Below, one piece after another: positions 34,349-44,008 of a stretch of DNA of 64,000 nt. The DNA lies in NCBI RefSeq assembly GCF_003665435.1, contig NZ_CP023407.1:3534001-3598000 (forward strand), given 5' to 3'. The translations under genes were made by a program, and so were the position numbers. Below the pieces are notes generated by a model. It was not told the origin of the DNA. It saw nothing but the letters and a program-made list of their open reading frames with translations, and did no database searches. Positions within the stretch are counted from its first letter, which is position 1, and each line of letters opens with the position of its first letter. Source of the DNA: Streptomyces fungicidicus (GTDB lineage Bacteria > Actinomycetota > Actinomycetes > Streptomycetales > Streptomycetaceae).

Positions 34349-34380
34349 GGACTCGGGCAGCGAAGCCCCCGGGTCCTTTT
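34349..34380 (+). terminator. Intrinsic-terminator-like hairpin upstream of glnR
   Basis: GGACTCGGG pairs with CCCGGGTCC (one G-T wobble) around a 10-base loop and is followed by TTTT, a rare classical terminator for this genome. No plus-strand gene precedes it; a TATTCT hexamer lies about 15 bases upstream. It could end a short RNA or act as an attenuator in the glnR leader. Confidence 0.6.
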
Positions 34381-34555
34381 GTGCTTTCGGAAGCGTTGTA
34401 TACGACGCGGGAAACCGCCGGTGGTACGGGCCGTCGAACGCACGCAGCAATGCCGTAAACGTCCTCGCAGGGACCGAGGAGGAACCAGACGTTATGGGCG
34501 AGCGAACCGTGCACGAGCGAACGACGACGACGACAACCGGGGCAGGTGGGGCGCG

Positions 34556-35320
34556 ATGAGTTCCCTGCTGCTCCTGACCAACGCGCTGCAGCCGTCGACG
34601 GAGGTGCTCCCCGCCCTCGGCCTGCTCCTGCACAACGTGCGGGTGGCCCCGGCGGAGGGCCCGGCCCTCGTCGACACCCCCGGCGCCGACGTCATCCTGG
34701 TCGACGGCCGGCGTGACCTCCCGCAGGTCCGCAGCCTGTGCCAGCTGCTGCGCTCCACCGGCCCCGGCTGTCCCCTGGTGCTGGTGGTGACCGAGGGCGG
34801 CCTGGCCGCCGTCACCGCGGACTGGGGCATCGACGACGTCCTGCTGGACACGGCGGGACCGGCCGAGGTGGAGGCCCGGCTGCGCCTCGCGATGGGCCGC
34901 CAGCAGATCGTCAACGACGATTCCCCGATGGAGATCCGCAACGGCGACCTGTCGGTCGACGAGGCGACCTACTCCGCGAAACTCAAGGGCCGGGTCCTCG
35001 ACCTGACCTTCAAGGAATTCGAGCTGCTGAAATACCTCGCGCAGCACCCCGGCCGCGTCTTCACCCGCGCCCAGCTGCTGCAGGAGGTGTGGGGCTACGA
35101 CTACTTCGGCGGCACCCGCACGGTCGACGTGCACGTACGGCGGCTGCGCGCCAAGCTCGGCCCCGAGCACGAGTCGCTGATCGGCACCGTCCGCAACGTC
35201 GGCTACCGGTTCGTCACTCCCGAGAAGCCCGAGAAGCCGGCCCGCGCCGCGGAGGACGCCAAGTCCGAGAAGTCCGCGGAGAAGGCGGACAGCACGGAAG
35301 CGGCGCCGACCAAGGTGTGA
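34556..35320 (+). CDS. glnR: Nitrogen regulator GlnR
   Basis: A 254-residue OmpR-like regulator, nearly identical through its core to the GlnR of S. coelicolor I recall (start [20 protein letters not shown]). The receiver-like domain is atypical: no paired acidic residues, and phosphorylation is not thought to drive it. The winged-helix DNA-binding domain covers ~125-225 ([43 protein letters not shown]). The Lys/Glu/Ala tail is variable among species. GlnR activates glnA and amtB and represses gdhA/ureases under nitrogen limitation. Confidence 0.95.
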   Translation: MSSLLLLTNALQPSTEVLPALGLLLHNVRVAPAEGPALVDTPGADVILVDGRRDLPQVRSLCQLLRSTGPGCPLVLVVTEGGLAAVTADWGIDDVLLDTAGPAEVEARLRLAMGRQQIVNDDSPMEIRNGDLSVDEATYSAKLKGRVLDLTFKEFELLKYLAQHPGRVFTRAQLLQEVWGYDYFGGTRTVDVHVRRLRAKLGPEHESLIGTVRNVGYRFVTPEKPEKPARAAEDAKSEKSAEKADSTEAAPTKV

Positions 35321-35363
35321 CACGACCTGCCCGGAGCCGGGTATATCCGCGTAGACTCCGCGC

Positions 35364-36392
35364 GTGGCCAAGGTAACCAGGGATGATGTGGCGCGGCTGG
35401 CGGGCACGTCCACCGCCGTCGTCAGCTATGTCATCAACAACGGACCCCGGCCGGTCGCCCCGGCCACGCGCGAGCGCGTCCTCGCCGCGATCAAGGAGCT
35501 GGGGTACCGGCCGGACCGGGTCGCCCAGGCGATGGCCTCGCGGCGCACGGACCTCATAGGCCTGATCATCCCGGACGCCCGCCAGCCCTTCTTCGGGGAA
35601 ATGGCGCACGCGGTCGAGCAGGCCGCCTCCGAGCGCGGGAAGATGGTCCTGGTCGGCAACACGGACTACATCGCCGAGCGCGAGGTCCACTATCTGCGGG
35701 CCTTCCTCGGGATGCGGGTCTCGGGCCTGATCCTGGTCAGCCACGCGCTGAACGACCTGGCCGCCGCGGAGATCGACGCGTGGGACGCCCGGGTCGTCCT
35801 GCTGCACGAGCGCCCGGAGGCGATCGACGACGTCGCCGTCGTCACCGACGACCTCGGCGGCGCCCAGCTCGCCGTGCGCCACCTGCTGGAGCACGGCAAC
35901 GCGTACGTGGCCTGTGTCGGCGGCACCGCGGACACCCCCGCCGTCGGCGACCCGGTCTCCGACCACGTCGAGGGCTGGCGGCGCGCGATGAAGGAGGCCG
36001 GCATCCCGACCGAGGGCCGCCTCTTCGAAGCCCCGTACAACCGCTACGACGCGTACCGCGTGGGCCTGGACATCCTCTCCGGCCCGGACCGCCCGCCGGC
36101 CATCTTCTGCTCCACCGACGACCAGGCGATCGGCATCCTGCGCGCCGCGCGCGAGCTGCGCATCGACGTGCCGGGCGAGCTCGCGGTCGCCGGGTTCGAC
36201 GACATCAAGGAGGCGGCGCTCGCCGACCCGCCGATGACCACGGTCGCCTCCGACCGCCCGGCGATGGCCCGCGCGGCGGTCGACCTCGTCCTCGACGACG
36301 GCCTGCGGGTGGCGGGCTCCCGCCGGGAGCGCCTGAAGGTGTTCCCGTCCCGCCTGGTGGTCCGCCACTCCTGCGGCTGCGCCCAGCCTTAA
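35364..36392 (+). CDS. LacI-family transcriptional regulator
   Basis: A 342-residue regulator: N-terminal HTH ([20 protein letters not shown], hinge [13 protein letters not shown]) and periplasmic-binding-protein-like effector domain ([20 protein letters not shown]). The end CGCAQP has a CxC motif. The effector is unknown. TAGACT (35352-35357) is 6 bases from the GTG start, implying a leaderless mRNA. No sugar operon adjoins it. Confidence 0.92.
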   Translation: MAKVTRDDVARLAGTSTAVVSYVINNGPRPVAPATRERVLAAIKELGYRPDRVAQAMASRRTDLIGLIIPDARQPFFGEMAHAVEQAASERGKMVLVGNTDYIAEREVHYLRAFLGMRVSGLILVSHALNDLAAAEIDAWDARVVLLHERPEAIDDVAVVTDDLGGAQLAVRHLLEHGNAYVACVGGTADTPAVGDPVSDHVEGWRRAMKEAGIPTEGRLFEAPYNRYDAYRVGLDILSGPDRPPAIFCSTDDQAIGILRAARELRIDVPGELAVAGFDDIKEAALADPPMTTVASDRPAMARAAVDLVLDDGLRVAGSRRERLKVFPSRLVVRHSCGCAQP

Positions 36393-36395
36393 GCA

Positions 36396-36430
36396 CACCC
36401 GCACCCGCACCCGCACCCGCACCGCACCCG
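36396..36430. repeat. CACCCG hexamer microsatellite
   Basis: Four perfect CACCCG units, one shortened (CACCG), then one more, just past the LacI-gene stop. Slippage-prone, probably without function. Confidence 0.8.
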
Positions 36431-36517
36431 GGCCTTTATATCGGGCATACGAGGTTCTGTCGGGCTTCTCAGCGCGCACTCAGGATGCTCTCATCGTCGG
36501 GCGCGAGGCTCATGTTC

Positions 36518-37510
36518 ATGACCGAGAGCCACCGCCCCAGCGGCGAGTACGCGAGCCCCGTCCAGGTGAACCCCGAGTGGCCGCCCCCGCCGGCGTACGC
36601 GCCGCCCGCACCCCAGGCGGCCGCGAGGAGGAAGCGCACCCGCGGCCCGGCCGCCCTGCTCGCCGCCGTGGCGATCGTCGCGGCGACCGTGGGCGGCGCC
36701 ACCGCCTACGGAGTGCAGGAGCTGACCGGCGACGGCACCGTCGCCTCCTCCGCCTCCACCGCGACCAGCGTCGTGCCGGCCGGCCAGAAGGGCACCGTGT
36801 CCGGCGTCGCCCGGGCGGTCAGCCCCAGCATCGTCGAGATCAACGCGACCTCGAACTCCGGCTCCTCCACCGGCTCCGGCGTGATCATCACCTCTGACGG
36901 GGAGATCGTCACCAACAACCACGTCGTCGCCGGCGCCTCCTCGATCAAGGTGAGCACCGACGACGGCAAGACGTACTCGGCGCGGGTCGTCGGCACCGAC
37001 AGCTCCAAGGACCTGGCGCTGATCAAGCTGGAGAACGCCTCCGGCCTGCAGGCGGCCTCCCTCGGCGACTCCGACGGCGTCCAGGTCGGCGACCAGGTCG
37101 TGGCGATCGGCTCCCCCGAGGGCCTCACCGGCACGGTGACCAGCGGCATCGTCTCCGCCCTCGACCGTGACGTCACCGTCTCCACGGACGAGAGCCAGGG
37201 GCAGCAGCAGGGCCAGGGCGGCGGCTGGCCGTTCGAGTACGGCGGCCGGCAGTTCAACGGCGACACCGGCGGCTCCACGACCACCTACAAGGCGATACAG
37301 ACCGACGCCTCCCTGAACCCGGGCAACTCCGGCGGCGCGCTGATCGACATGAACGGCAACATCATCGGCATCAACTCGGCGATGTACTCGGCGAGCGGCG
37401 GCAGCGGCTCGTCCTCGTCCGACGCGGGCAGTGTCGGCCTGGGCTTCGCCATCCCGGTCGACACGGTCAAGGCCGACCTGTCGGCGCTGCGCTCCGGCGC
37501 GACGAACTGA
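36518..37510 (+). CDS. Membrane-anchored HtrA-like trypsin-type protease without PDZ
   Basis: A 330-residue protein: Pro-rich cytosolic head, one membrane helix (~48-70, LLAAVAIVAATVGGATAYG) and an extracytoplasmic trypsin-like domain. Catalytic triad: His in TNNHVVAG, Asp in SSKDLALIK, Ser in NPGNSGGAL. The chain ends soon after the protease domain, so the PDZ domain of classical HtrA is missing. ATG 36518 has GAGG 9 bases upstream; 36512 is an alternative. It is followed by a two-component system on the same strand, 70 bases away. Confidence 0.88.
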   Translation: MTESHRPSGEYASPVQVNPEWPPPPAYAPPAPQAAARRKRTRGPAALLAAVAIVAATVGGATAYGVQELTGDGTVASSASTATSVVPAGQKGTVSGVARAVSPSIVEINATSNSGSSTGSGVIITSDGEIVTNNHVVAGASSIKVSTDDGKTYSARVVGTDSSKDLALIKLENASGLQAASLGDSDGVQVGDQVVAIGSPEGLTGTVTSGIVSALDRDVTVSTDESQGQQQGQGGGWPFEYGGRQFNGDTGGSTTTYKAIQTDASLNPGNSGGALIDMNGNIIGINSAMYSASGGSGSSSSDAGSVGLGFAIPVDTVKADLSALRSGATN

Positions 37511-37580
37511 CCCACCGCCCCGAAGCCGTGCGAGGCTGAAGGCCTGAGACCCGCAGAGAGCCGTGAGGAACCCCGAGCCC

Positions 37581-38315
37581 ATGAGTCCCGCAGATGGCGA
37601 CCGTGACCCCCAGCGCATCCTGATCGTCGACGACGAGCCGGCGGTGCGTGAGGCGCTGCAGCGCAGCCTGGCCTTCGAGGGGTACGGCACGGAGGTCGCC
37701 GTCGACGGCGCGGACGCCCTGGAGAAGGCGGCGGCGTACCGGCCCGACCTGGTCGTCCTCGACATCCAGATGCCGCGCATGGACGGTCTGACCGCCGCCC
37801 GCCGCATCCGCGCCACCGGCGACACCACGCCCATCCTGATGCTGACCGCCCGGGACACGGTCGGCGACCGGGTGACCGGGCTGGACGCGGGGGCGGACGA
37901 CTACCTGGTCAAACCGTTCGAGCTGGACGAGCTGTTCGCCCGGATCCGCGCCCTGCTGCGCCGCAGCTCGTACGCGGCGGCCGTGGCCGGGGCCGCCGAG
38001 GAGAACGACGTCCTCGCCTTCGCCGACCTGCGCATGGACCTGGCGACCCGCGAGGTCACCCGGGGCTCCCGGCAGGTGGAGCTGACCCGTACGGAGTTCA
38101 CGCTCCTGGAGATGTTCATGGCCCACCCGCGTCAGGTGCTCACCCGTGAGCAGATCCTGAAGGCGGTGTGGGGCTTCGACTTCGAGCCGTCCTCCAACTC
38201 GCTCGACGTGTACGTCATGTACCTGCGCCGCAAGACCGAGGCGGCCGGCGAGCCGCGCCTGGTGCACACGGTGCGGGGGGTGGGGTACGTACTGCGGCAG
38301 GGCGGCGCGGAGTGA
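37581..38315 (+). CDS. OmpR-family response regulator
   Basis: A 244-residue regulator: receiver with acidic pair VDDE (17-19), phospho-acceptor Asp61 in [11 protein letters not shown], and switch Lys in [10 protein letters not shown]; winged HTH in the C-terminal half ([30 protein letters not shown]). ATG 37581 follows GAGGAA by 10 bases; GTG 37563 is possible. The GTGA overlap with the kinase shows they form a pair. Confidence 0.93.
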   Translation: MSPADGDRDPQRILIVDDEPAVREALQRSLAFEGYGTEVAVDGADALEKAAAYRPDLVVLDIQMPRMDGLTAARRIRATGDTTPILMLTARDTVGDRVTGLDAGADDYLVKPFELDELFARIRALLRRSSYAAAVAGAAEENDVLAFADLRMDLATREVTRGSRQVELTRTEFTLLEMFMAHPRQVLTREQILKAVWGFDFEPSSNSLDVYVMYLRRKTEAAGEPRLVHTVRGVGYVLRQGGAE

Positions 38316-39733
38316 GCGGGCTGGTCCGACGCGTCCGCGCCCTGCCCATCCGGGCCCGGCTGTCGCTGCTGGTGGCGGCGGCGGTGGCGTTCGCCGTGGC
38401 GGTGGTGGCGGTGGCCTGCTGGTTCGTGGTGAAGAGCGTGCTGGTGAGCTCGCTGGACGAGGCCCTGAAGGCGAACCGCATGGACGGGCAGCAGGTGAGC
38501 AGGTACCTCGACCTGCGCACGGGCCTGTGCGCCCACGATCCCGTCACGCACGAGCAGAACCCCTTCGGTTCCTCGGTGCAGCTCGTGGACCGCAAGGGCG
38601 GGAGCTGCCTCATCATCGGCACGGAGGAGGTCCCGCTCACCGGCGCCGACCGCGCCGTCGCCGAGGGGGCGTCCACCGACGCGCTGCACGACGCGACGGG
38701 CTCCGACGGCGGGCGGTACCGGGTCTTCACCTACTCCGTGCCCGGCCTCTCGGGCGTCGCCGTGTCCGCCGCACGGCCGCTGAGCGAGGTGAACGACTCC
38801 CTCAACAACCTGGCGCTGGTCCTGGTCTTCGTCGCGGGCGCGGGGGTCGTGGGCGCCGCCGCCGCCGGCCTCTGGGTGGCCCGGACCGCCCTGCGCCCCG
38901 TGGACGAGCTGACCCAAGCCGTGGAGCACGTGGCCCGGACCGAGGACCTCACCGTCCGCATCCCCGTCGACGACGCGGGCGAGGACGAGATCGCCCGTCT
39001 CTCCCGCTCCTTCAACTCCATGACGTCCGCCCTGGCCAGCTCCCGTGACCTGCAGCAGCAGCTGATCGCGGACGCCGGCCACGAGCTGCGCACCCCGCTC
39101 ACCTCGCTGCGCACCAACATCGAACTCCTCACCCGCAGCGAGGAGACGGGCCGCCCGATCCCGGAGGCCGACCGCAGGGCGCTGCTCGCCTCCGTGAAGG
39201 CGCAGATGACGGAACTGGCCGCGCTCATCGGCGACCTGCAGGAGCTGTCCCGCCCGGACACCGGCCAGGGCGAGGGGCGGGCGGGGATCGTCGCCTGGCA
39301 GGACGTCGTCGAGTCGGCGCTGCGCCGTGCCCGGCTGCGCGGGCCCGAGCTGACCATCACGGCGGACCTCCACCCCTGGTACGTGCGGGCGGAGCCGGCC
39401 GCGCTGGAGCGGGCGGTGGTCAACGTCCTGGACAACGCGGTGAAGTTCAGTCCGGAGAGCGGCACGGTCGAGGTGCGCCTGGCCGACGGCGTCCTCACCG
39501 TCCGCGACCACGGCCCCGGCATCGCCGCGGACGAACTCCCGCACGTCTTCGACCGGTTCTGGCGCTCGCCGAGCGCCCGCGCGCTGCCCGGCTCGGGCCT
39601 CGGCCTGTCGATCGTGGCCCGCACGGTGCAGCAGGCGGGCGGCGAGGTGTCCCTGACCCGGGCGGAGGGCGGCGGCACGACGGCCACGCTCCGCCTGCCG
39701 GGCGCCCCGACCCCACCGCCCGGGACACCCTAG
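38312..39733 (+). CDS. Sensor histidine kinase
   Basis: A 473-residue membrane kinase: two membrane helices (~16-40 and ~165-190) enclose a ~120-residue extracytoplasmic sensor with two Cys (LCAHDP, SCLIIG); HAMP (~190-245); H-box [17 protein letters not shown] with His about 257; N-box [13 protein letters not shown] boxes DHGPGIA and GSGLGLSIV. The signal is unknown; the adjacent HtrA-like protease suggests envelope stress (inference). Confidence 0.93.
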   Translation: MSGLVRRVRALPIRARLSLLVAAAVAFAVAVVAVACWFVVKSVLVSSLDEALKANRMDGQQVSRYLDLRTGLCAHDPVTHEQNPFGSSVQLVDRKGGSCLIIGTEEVPLTGADRAVAEGASTDALHDATGSDGGRYRVFTYSVPGLSGVAVSAARPLSEVNDSLNNLALVLVFVAGAGVVGAAAAGLWVARTALRPVDELTQAVEHVARTEDLTVRIPVDDAGEDEIARLSRSFNSMTSALASSRDLQQQLIADAGHELRTPLTSLRTNIELLTRSEETGRPIPEADRRALLASVKAQMTELAALIGDLQELSRPDTGQGEGRAGIVAWQDVVESALRRARLRGPELTITADLHPWYVRAEPAALERAVVNVLDNAVKFSPESGTVEVRLADGVLTVRDHGPGIAADELPHVFDRFWRSPSARALPGSGLGLSIVARTVQQAGGEVSLTRAEGGGTTATLRLPGAPTPPPGTP

Positions 39734-39802
39734 GGCGGCAACCTTTCCGTGCCGGGCGGCGACCGATCGGCGTCCCCTCCCCCACACGGATCGGATCGCC
39801 GC

Positions 39803-41872
39803 ATGAGCGAGCACCGCAGCACGTCCCGCCACCGCGGGTCCCGGAAGTTCCTGGCCGTCGGCCTCCCCGTGGCCCTGACCACCGCCGGACTCCTGGTCAA
39901 CGGCGTCGGCCTGGCCCCCCAGCAGGCGTCGGCCGCGACGGCGGCCGCCGCGGCCCCCGCCTGGGCCACCGCCACCGCCGACGGCTTCGCCTCCGTCGAC
40001 GCGCTCGGCCAGAACGGCACGTACGGCGGCCGGGACGGTCGGATCGTCACCGTGCGGACCCAGGCGGACCTGGAGAAGTACGCCACGGCCGCCGAGCCGT
40101 ACGTCATCGTCGTGGCCGGGACGATCACGATGAACCCGGTCGGCAAGGAGATCAAGGTCGCCTCCGACAAGACGATCGTGGGGTCCGGCACCTCCGGCCA
40201 CATCGTCGGCGGGGGCTTCTTCCTCGGCCAGGGCGTGCACAACGTGATCATCCGCAACCTGACGATCCGGGACGCCTACCAGGGCGTCTGGAACGACAAG
40301 GAGCACGACTTCGACGCGGTCCAGATGGACGGCGCGCACCACGTCTGGATCGACCACAACGACCTGCGGAACATGGCGGACGGACTGATCGACGTCCGCA
40401 AGGACAGCACGTACGTGACGGTCTCCTGGAACGAGCTGAGCCAGAACAACAAGACCTTCGGCATCGGCTGGACCGAGAACGTCACCACGGACATCACGAT
40501 CCACCACAACTGGTTCCGCGAGACCGAGCAGCGCAACCCGTCCACCGACAACGCCGCCCACGCGCACCTCTACAACAACTTCCTCGAGGACGTCGCGGGC
40601 ACGAGCATCAACTCCTCGTACGGCAACTACTCGCGCGGCGGCACCCGGATGGTCCTGGAGAACAGCTACTTCCAGGGCATGAAGAACCCGGTCATCAAGG
40701 ACGCGACGGCGACCCTCGTGCAGCGCGGCAACGTCTTCTCGGGCACGTCGGGCCGCAACGAGAGCGGCGGTACGGCGTTCGACCCCAGGACGTACTACGC
40801 GTACACGCTCGACAAGGCGGCGGACGTGCCGGCGCTGCTGAGGTCGGGCACGGGCCCGCGCACGACCATCGGCACGACGGCGGCGACGGACGTCACGGCG
40901 AAGGCGGCGGCGGCCACGACGCTCACCGTCGCCAAGGACGGCACCGGCCAGTACAAGACCGTCCAGGCGGCGGTGAACGCGGTCCCCGCGAACAACCCCT
41001 CCCGCGTCGTCGTCTCCATCAAGCCGGGCACGTACCGCGAGACGGTCAAAGTCCCGTCCAACAAGCCGCACGTCACCTTCCAGGGCACCGGCGGCAGCCG
41101 CAAGGACACGGTGATCGTCTACAACAACGCGGCGGGCACCCGGAAGCCGGACGGCTCGGGCACCTACGGCACCTCGGGCAGCGCGACGGTCGCCGTCGAG
41201 GCCGACGACTTCCAGGCCCGCAACCTGACGGTCTCCAACGACTTCGACGAGGGCGCCAACCAGTCCCTCTCCGGCCACCAGGCGGTCGCCCTGCGCACCG
41301 CGGCCGACAAGGTCTTCCTGGACGGCGTGATCGTCGAGGGCGACCAGGACACCCTCCTGCTCGACACGGCCGCCAAGGACAGGCTGGGCCGGGTCTACGT
41401 CACCAACTCCTACGTCGTCGGCAACGTCGACTTCGTCTTCGGCCGGGCGACCGCGGTGCTCGACCGCTCCGTCATCACCCTGAAGAAGCGCTGGGACGGC
41501 TCCTCGGCCGGATACATCACGGCCCCGAGCACGGCCGCGAACCGCAAGGGCTTCCTCATCGCCAACTCGACGGTGAACGGCGACGTCTCCGACCGCACCT
41601 TCTACCTCGGCCGCCCCTGGCACGCCGGCGGCGACGCGTCCCTCGACCCGCAGACCACGGTCCGCAACACCACCCTGAGCGCCGCGATCCGCACCACACC
41701 GTGGACCGACATGAGCGGCTTCTCCTGGAAGGACGACCGCTTCGCCGAGTACCGGAACACCGGCTCCGGCTCCGGCTCGGCGAGCAGCAACCGCCCCCAC
41801 CTGACCGACGCCCAGGCGGCCGACCAGGAGGTCGCGGACTGGCTGGCGGGCTGGACGCCCACGGCGTCCTGA
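39803..41872 (+). CDS. Secreted pectate lyase-pectinesterase fusion
   Basis: A 689-residue exported enzyme. Signal peptide ~1-45 with a basic start and AQQASA-like region. The first half is a PL1 pectate lyase (FDAVQMDGAHHVWIDHNDL, VTVSWNEL, ITIHHNWFRETEQRNP). The second half is a CE8 pectin methylesterase (GTYRETVKVP, GDQDTLL, NVDFVFGRA, YLGRPW). The order lets one protein demethylate and cut pectin. Such fusions are uncommon outside plant-litter degraders. The ribosome-binding site is weak. The preceding CCGATCGG palindrome may be an operator. Confidence 0.93.
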   Translation: MSEHRSTSRHRGSRKFLAVGLPVALTTAGLLVNGVGLAPQQASAATAAAAAPAWATATADGFASVDALGQNGTYGGRDGRIVTVRTQADLEKYATAAEPYVIVVAGTITMNPVGKEIKVASDKTIVGSGTSGHIVGGGFFLGQGVHNVIIRNLTIRDAYQGVWNDKEHDFDAVQMDGAHHVWIDHNDLRNMADGLIDVRKDSTYVTVSWNELSQNNKTFGIGWTENVTTDITIHHNWFRETEQRNPSTDNAAHAHLYNNFLEDVAGTSINSSYGNYSRGGTRMVLENSYFQGMKNPVIKDATATLVQRGNVFSGTSGRNESGGTAFDPRTYYAYTLDKAADVPALLRSGTGPRTTIGTTAATDVTAKAAAATTLTVAKDGTGQYKTVQAAVNAVPANNPSRVVVSIKPGTYRETVKVPSNKPHVTFQGTGGSRKDTVIVYNNAAGTRKPDGSGTYGTSGSATVAVEADDFQARNLTVSNDFDEGANQSLSGHQAVALRTAADKVFLDGVIVEGDQDTLLLDTAAKDRLGRVYVTNSYVVGNVDFVFGRATAVLDRSVITLKKRWDGSSAGYITAPSTAANRKGFLIANSTVNGDVSDRTFYLGRPWHAGGDASLDPQTTVRNTTLSAAIRTTPWTDMSGFSWKDDRFAEYRNTGSGSGSASSNRPHLTDAQAADQEVADWLAGWTPTAS

Positions 41873-41985
41873 ACCCTGGAAGGCCGAACGAACCGGTGTT
41901 CTAATGAGCGATGGCTCGGCCGGTGTGAAGTGTGCTCGTGGACGGGGGAGTTGAAGACATCCGGGCACCTCGCACGACACAGCGC

Positions 41986-42013
41986 TGCGCGCCCCTCGCA
42001 CGAGGGGCGCGCA
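41986..42013. terminator. Perfect hairpin between two secreted-enzyme genes
   Basis: TGCGCGCCCCTCG and its exact complement form a 13-bp stem with a 2-base loop, 36 bases before the FG-GAP gene. It either ends the pectinase transcript or folds in the next leader. The rest of the 41873-42048 gap shows no gene. Confidence 0.6.
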
Positions 42014-42048
42014 TCTCTCGTTCATGGACAAGGGGTTCGGACAACCGA

Positions 42049-43956
42049 ATGAAGAAACGTTTTGGTCTCATATGCACCACTGTGGTGTGCGCCGTCCTCG
42101 GCCTGCACCTGGGCACCGGCAACGCCACCGCCGCGGACGCCCGGACCGTGCGGCACGACTACAACGGCGACGGTCGCAGCGACATCGCCGCCTGGTACGA
42201 CTACGGCGACGGCCACGACGCCGTGCGCACCTTCCTCGCCGGCACCGACGGCGGTTTCCCGGCGCCGGGCGTGGGCTGGGAGACGGGCGCCGGCAACTTC
42301 TGGGCCGACCACATGAAGCGCCTCACCGGCGACTTCGACGGAGACGGCATCGGTGACATCGCCGCGTTCTACGGGTACGACGACGGGCGGGTCACCGCGT
42401 TCACCTGGCTCGGCAGGGGCGACGGCACCTTCGCCGGCCACTTCTCCTCGTGGACCGCCGCCCCCGGCAACTGGACCTTCGCGAACATGACCGCCGAGGC
42501 GGGCGACTTCAACGGCGACGGCCGCGACGACATCGCCGTCTGGTACGACTACGACAACGGCGACGACAAGCTCTTCACCCTCCTCGCCCGGGCCGACGGC
42601 GGCTTCAGCAGCCACTTCTCCTCCTTCGAGCGCACCGAGGCCGACGGCTGGGACGTCAAGCGCATGAAGTTCGCCACCGGCGACTTCGACGGCGACGGCC
42701 GCGACGACCTCGCCGCCCTGTACGGCTACGCCTCCGGCACCGTGAAGACGATGGCCTTCACCGCCAAGCCCGACGGCGGCTTCAACGAGCCCGTCCGGGG
42801 CTGGGAGTCGGACGGCTGGAACTTCAGCCGGGCGACCGTGCACGCCGGTGACTTCGACGGCGACGGCCGCGACGACCTCGCCGCCTGGTACGACTACGCC
42901 GACGGCCACGACGCCGTGATCGGCTTCGAGCTGGACGCGGACGGCAAGTTCGGCAACCGGCGCGAGATCCTGAACCTCACCACGGCCGCCGGGTACGACC
43001 GGGACCGCATGAAGATCGTCACCGGTGATTACAACGGTGACGGCCACGACGACCTCGCCACGCTCTACGGCTACAGCGACGGGCGGGTGAAGACCATCAC
43101 CTTCACCGCCAAGGCCGACGGCAGCCTCAACGGCTCCCTGCACAGCTGGGAGTCGACCGGCGACAACTGGACCTTCGACCGGGTCCACCCGATCGAGCGC
43201 TACAGCAGCCACCCCGGACTGCCCCTCTGCCCGACCGTCTTCGGGCACGGCGGCTATCCCACCGGGGCGAACGCCTGGGAACGGGACCAGGTGCGCCAGC
43301 CGAACCATCCGGCGGGCCTCGCCCAGCAGAAGAGCTGGGGCGCGGACGGCGTGGAGGCCGACCTCCAGCTCACCAAGGACGGCACCAAGGGGGTGATGTG
43401 GCACAACACCACGACCCGCGGGCTGACGGGTACGAGCCGGAACATCACGGACATCTGGTGGGCGTCCGGCTCCGACCAGCTCAAGGGACGCACGATCGAC
43501 CGCGGCCCGTACACCGGGGAGACCGTCTACACGTTCCGGGAATGGCTCGACAGCGCCAAGGCCCAGAACATGATCCCCCTGGTGGAACTCAAGGGCGAGG
43601 CCAAGCAGTCGCTGCTCAACAGCGACTCGTCCATCCGTGAGGCGGCATGGAACGAGGTCATCGCGCCCATCTCGGAGCGCATCGCCTCACAGGAGATCAT
43701 GATCTCCACGGGTGACGCCACGCTGAAGCCCGAGCTCGAGAAGCGCCTCAAGGCGGCGGGGCTGGGCGCCACGTTCACCGGCCACCCCGTCTGGGTCGAC
43801 GACATCGGCTGGGAGGAGCCCGCTCCGTCGGCCTCCGGCAACTACGGCGGATGGCAGCAGGACCTGAACCGCTACGGCTCCACCACCAGGTCGGTCCGCA
43901 TGGCCACCACGTGGACGAAGGACTTCACGTCCTGGCTGAACGGCAAGTGCGCCTGA
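42049..43956 (+). CDS. Secreted FG-GAP repeat protein with phosphodiesterase-like domain
   Basis: A 635-residue exported protein. Signal peptide 1-29 (VVCAVLGLHLGTGNATAADA). Six VCBS/FG-GAP repeats of ~58 residues start near 35, 94, 152, 212, 268 and 326, each with a calcium-type D-x-(D/N)-G-D-G-x-x-D core; they alternate between WYDY and YGY types, suggesting duplicated pairs in a beta-propeller. From ~395 to the end is a glycerophosphodiester-phosphodiesterase-like barrel: GHGG (usual HRG), VEADLQLTKDG, MWHNTTTRG, VELKGEAK. The Arg-to-Gly change in the first motif leaves activity uncertain. Confidence 0.8.
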   Translation: MKKRFGLICTTVVCAVLGLHLGTGNATAADARTVRHDYNGDGRSDIAAWYDYGDGHDAVRTFLAGTDGGFPAPGVGWETGAGNFWADHMKRLTGDFDGDGIGDIAAFYGYDDGRVTAFTWLGRGDGTFAGHFSSWTAAPGNWTFANMTAEAGDFNGDGRDDIAVWYDYDNGDDKLFTLLARADGGFSSHFSSFERTEADGWDVKRMKFATGDFDGDGRDDLAALYGYASGTVKTMAFTAKPDGGFNEPVRGWESDGWNFSRATVHAGDFDGDGRDDLAAWYDYADGHDAVIGFELDADGKFGNRREILNLTTAAGYDRDRMKIVTGDYNGDGHDDLATLYGYSDGRVKTITFTAKADGSLNGSLHSWESTGDNWTFDRVHPIERYSSHPGLPLCPTVFGHGGYPTGANAWERDQVRQPNHPAGLAQQKSWGADGVEADLQLTKDGTKGVMWHNTTTRGLTGTSRNITDIWWASGSDQLKGRTIDRGPYTGETVYTFREWLDSAKAQNMIPLVELKGEAKQSLLNSDSSIREAAWNEVIAPISERIASQEIMISTGDATLKPELEKRLKAAGLGATFTGHPVWVDDIGWEEPAPSASGNYGGWQQDLNRYGSTTRSVRMATTWTKDFTSWLNGKCA

Positions 43957-44008
43957 CGCTCGCAACAGGGCGGGAAACTGAGCGATCCGCTTCCCCCCTT
44001 CCGGCCGG

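Noticed and set aside
38132..42031. A 1,299-codon open frame on the minus strand
   Set aside because: It is antisense to the response regulator, kinase and pectinase, which have clear motifs; such frames arise from G+C-biased third positions.
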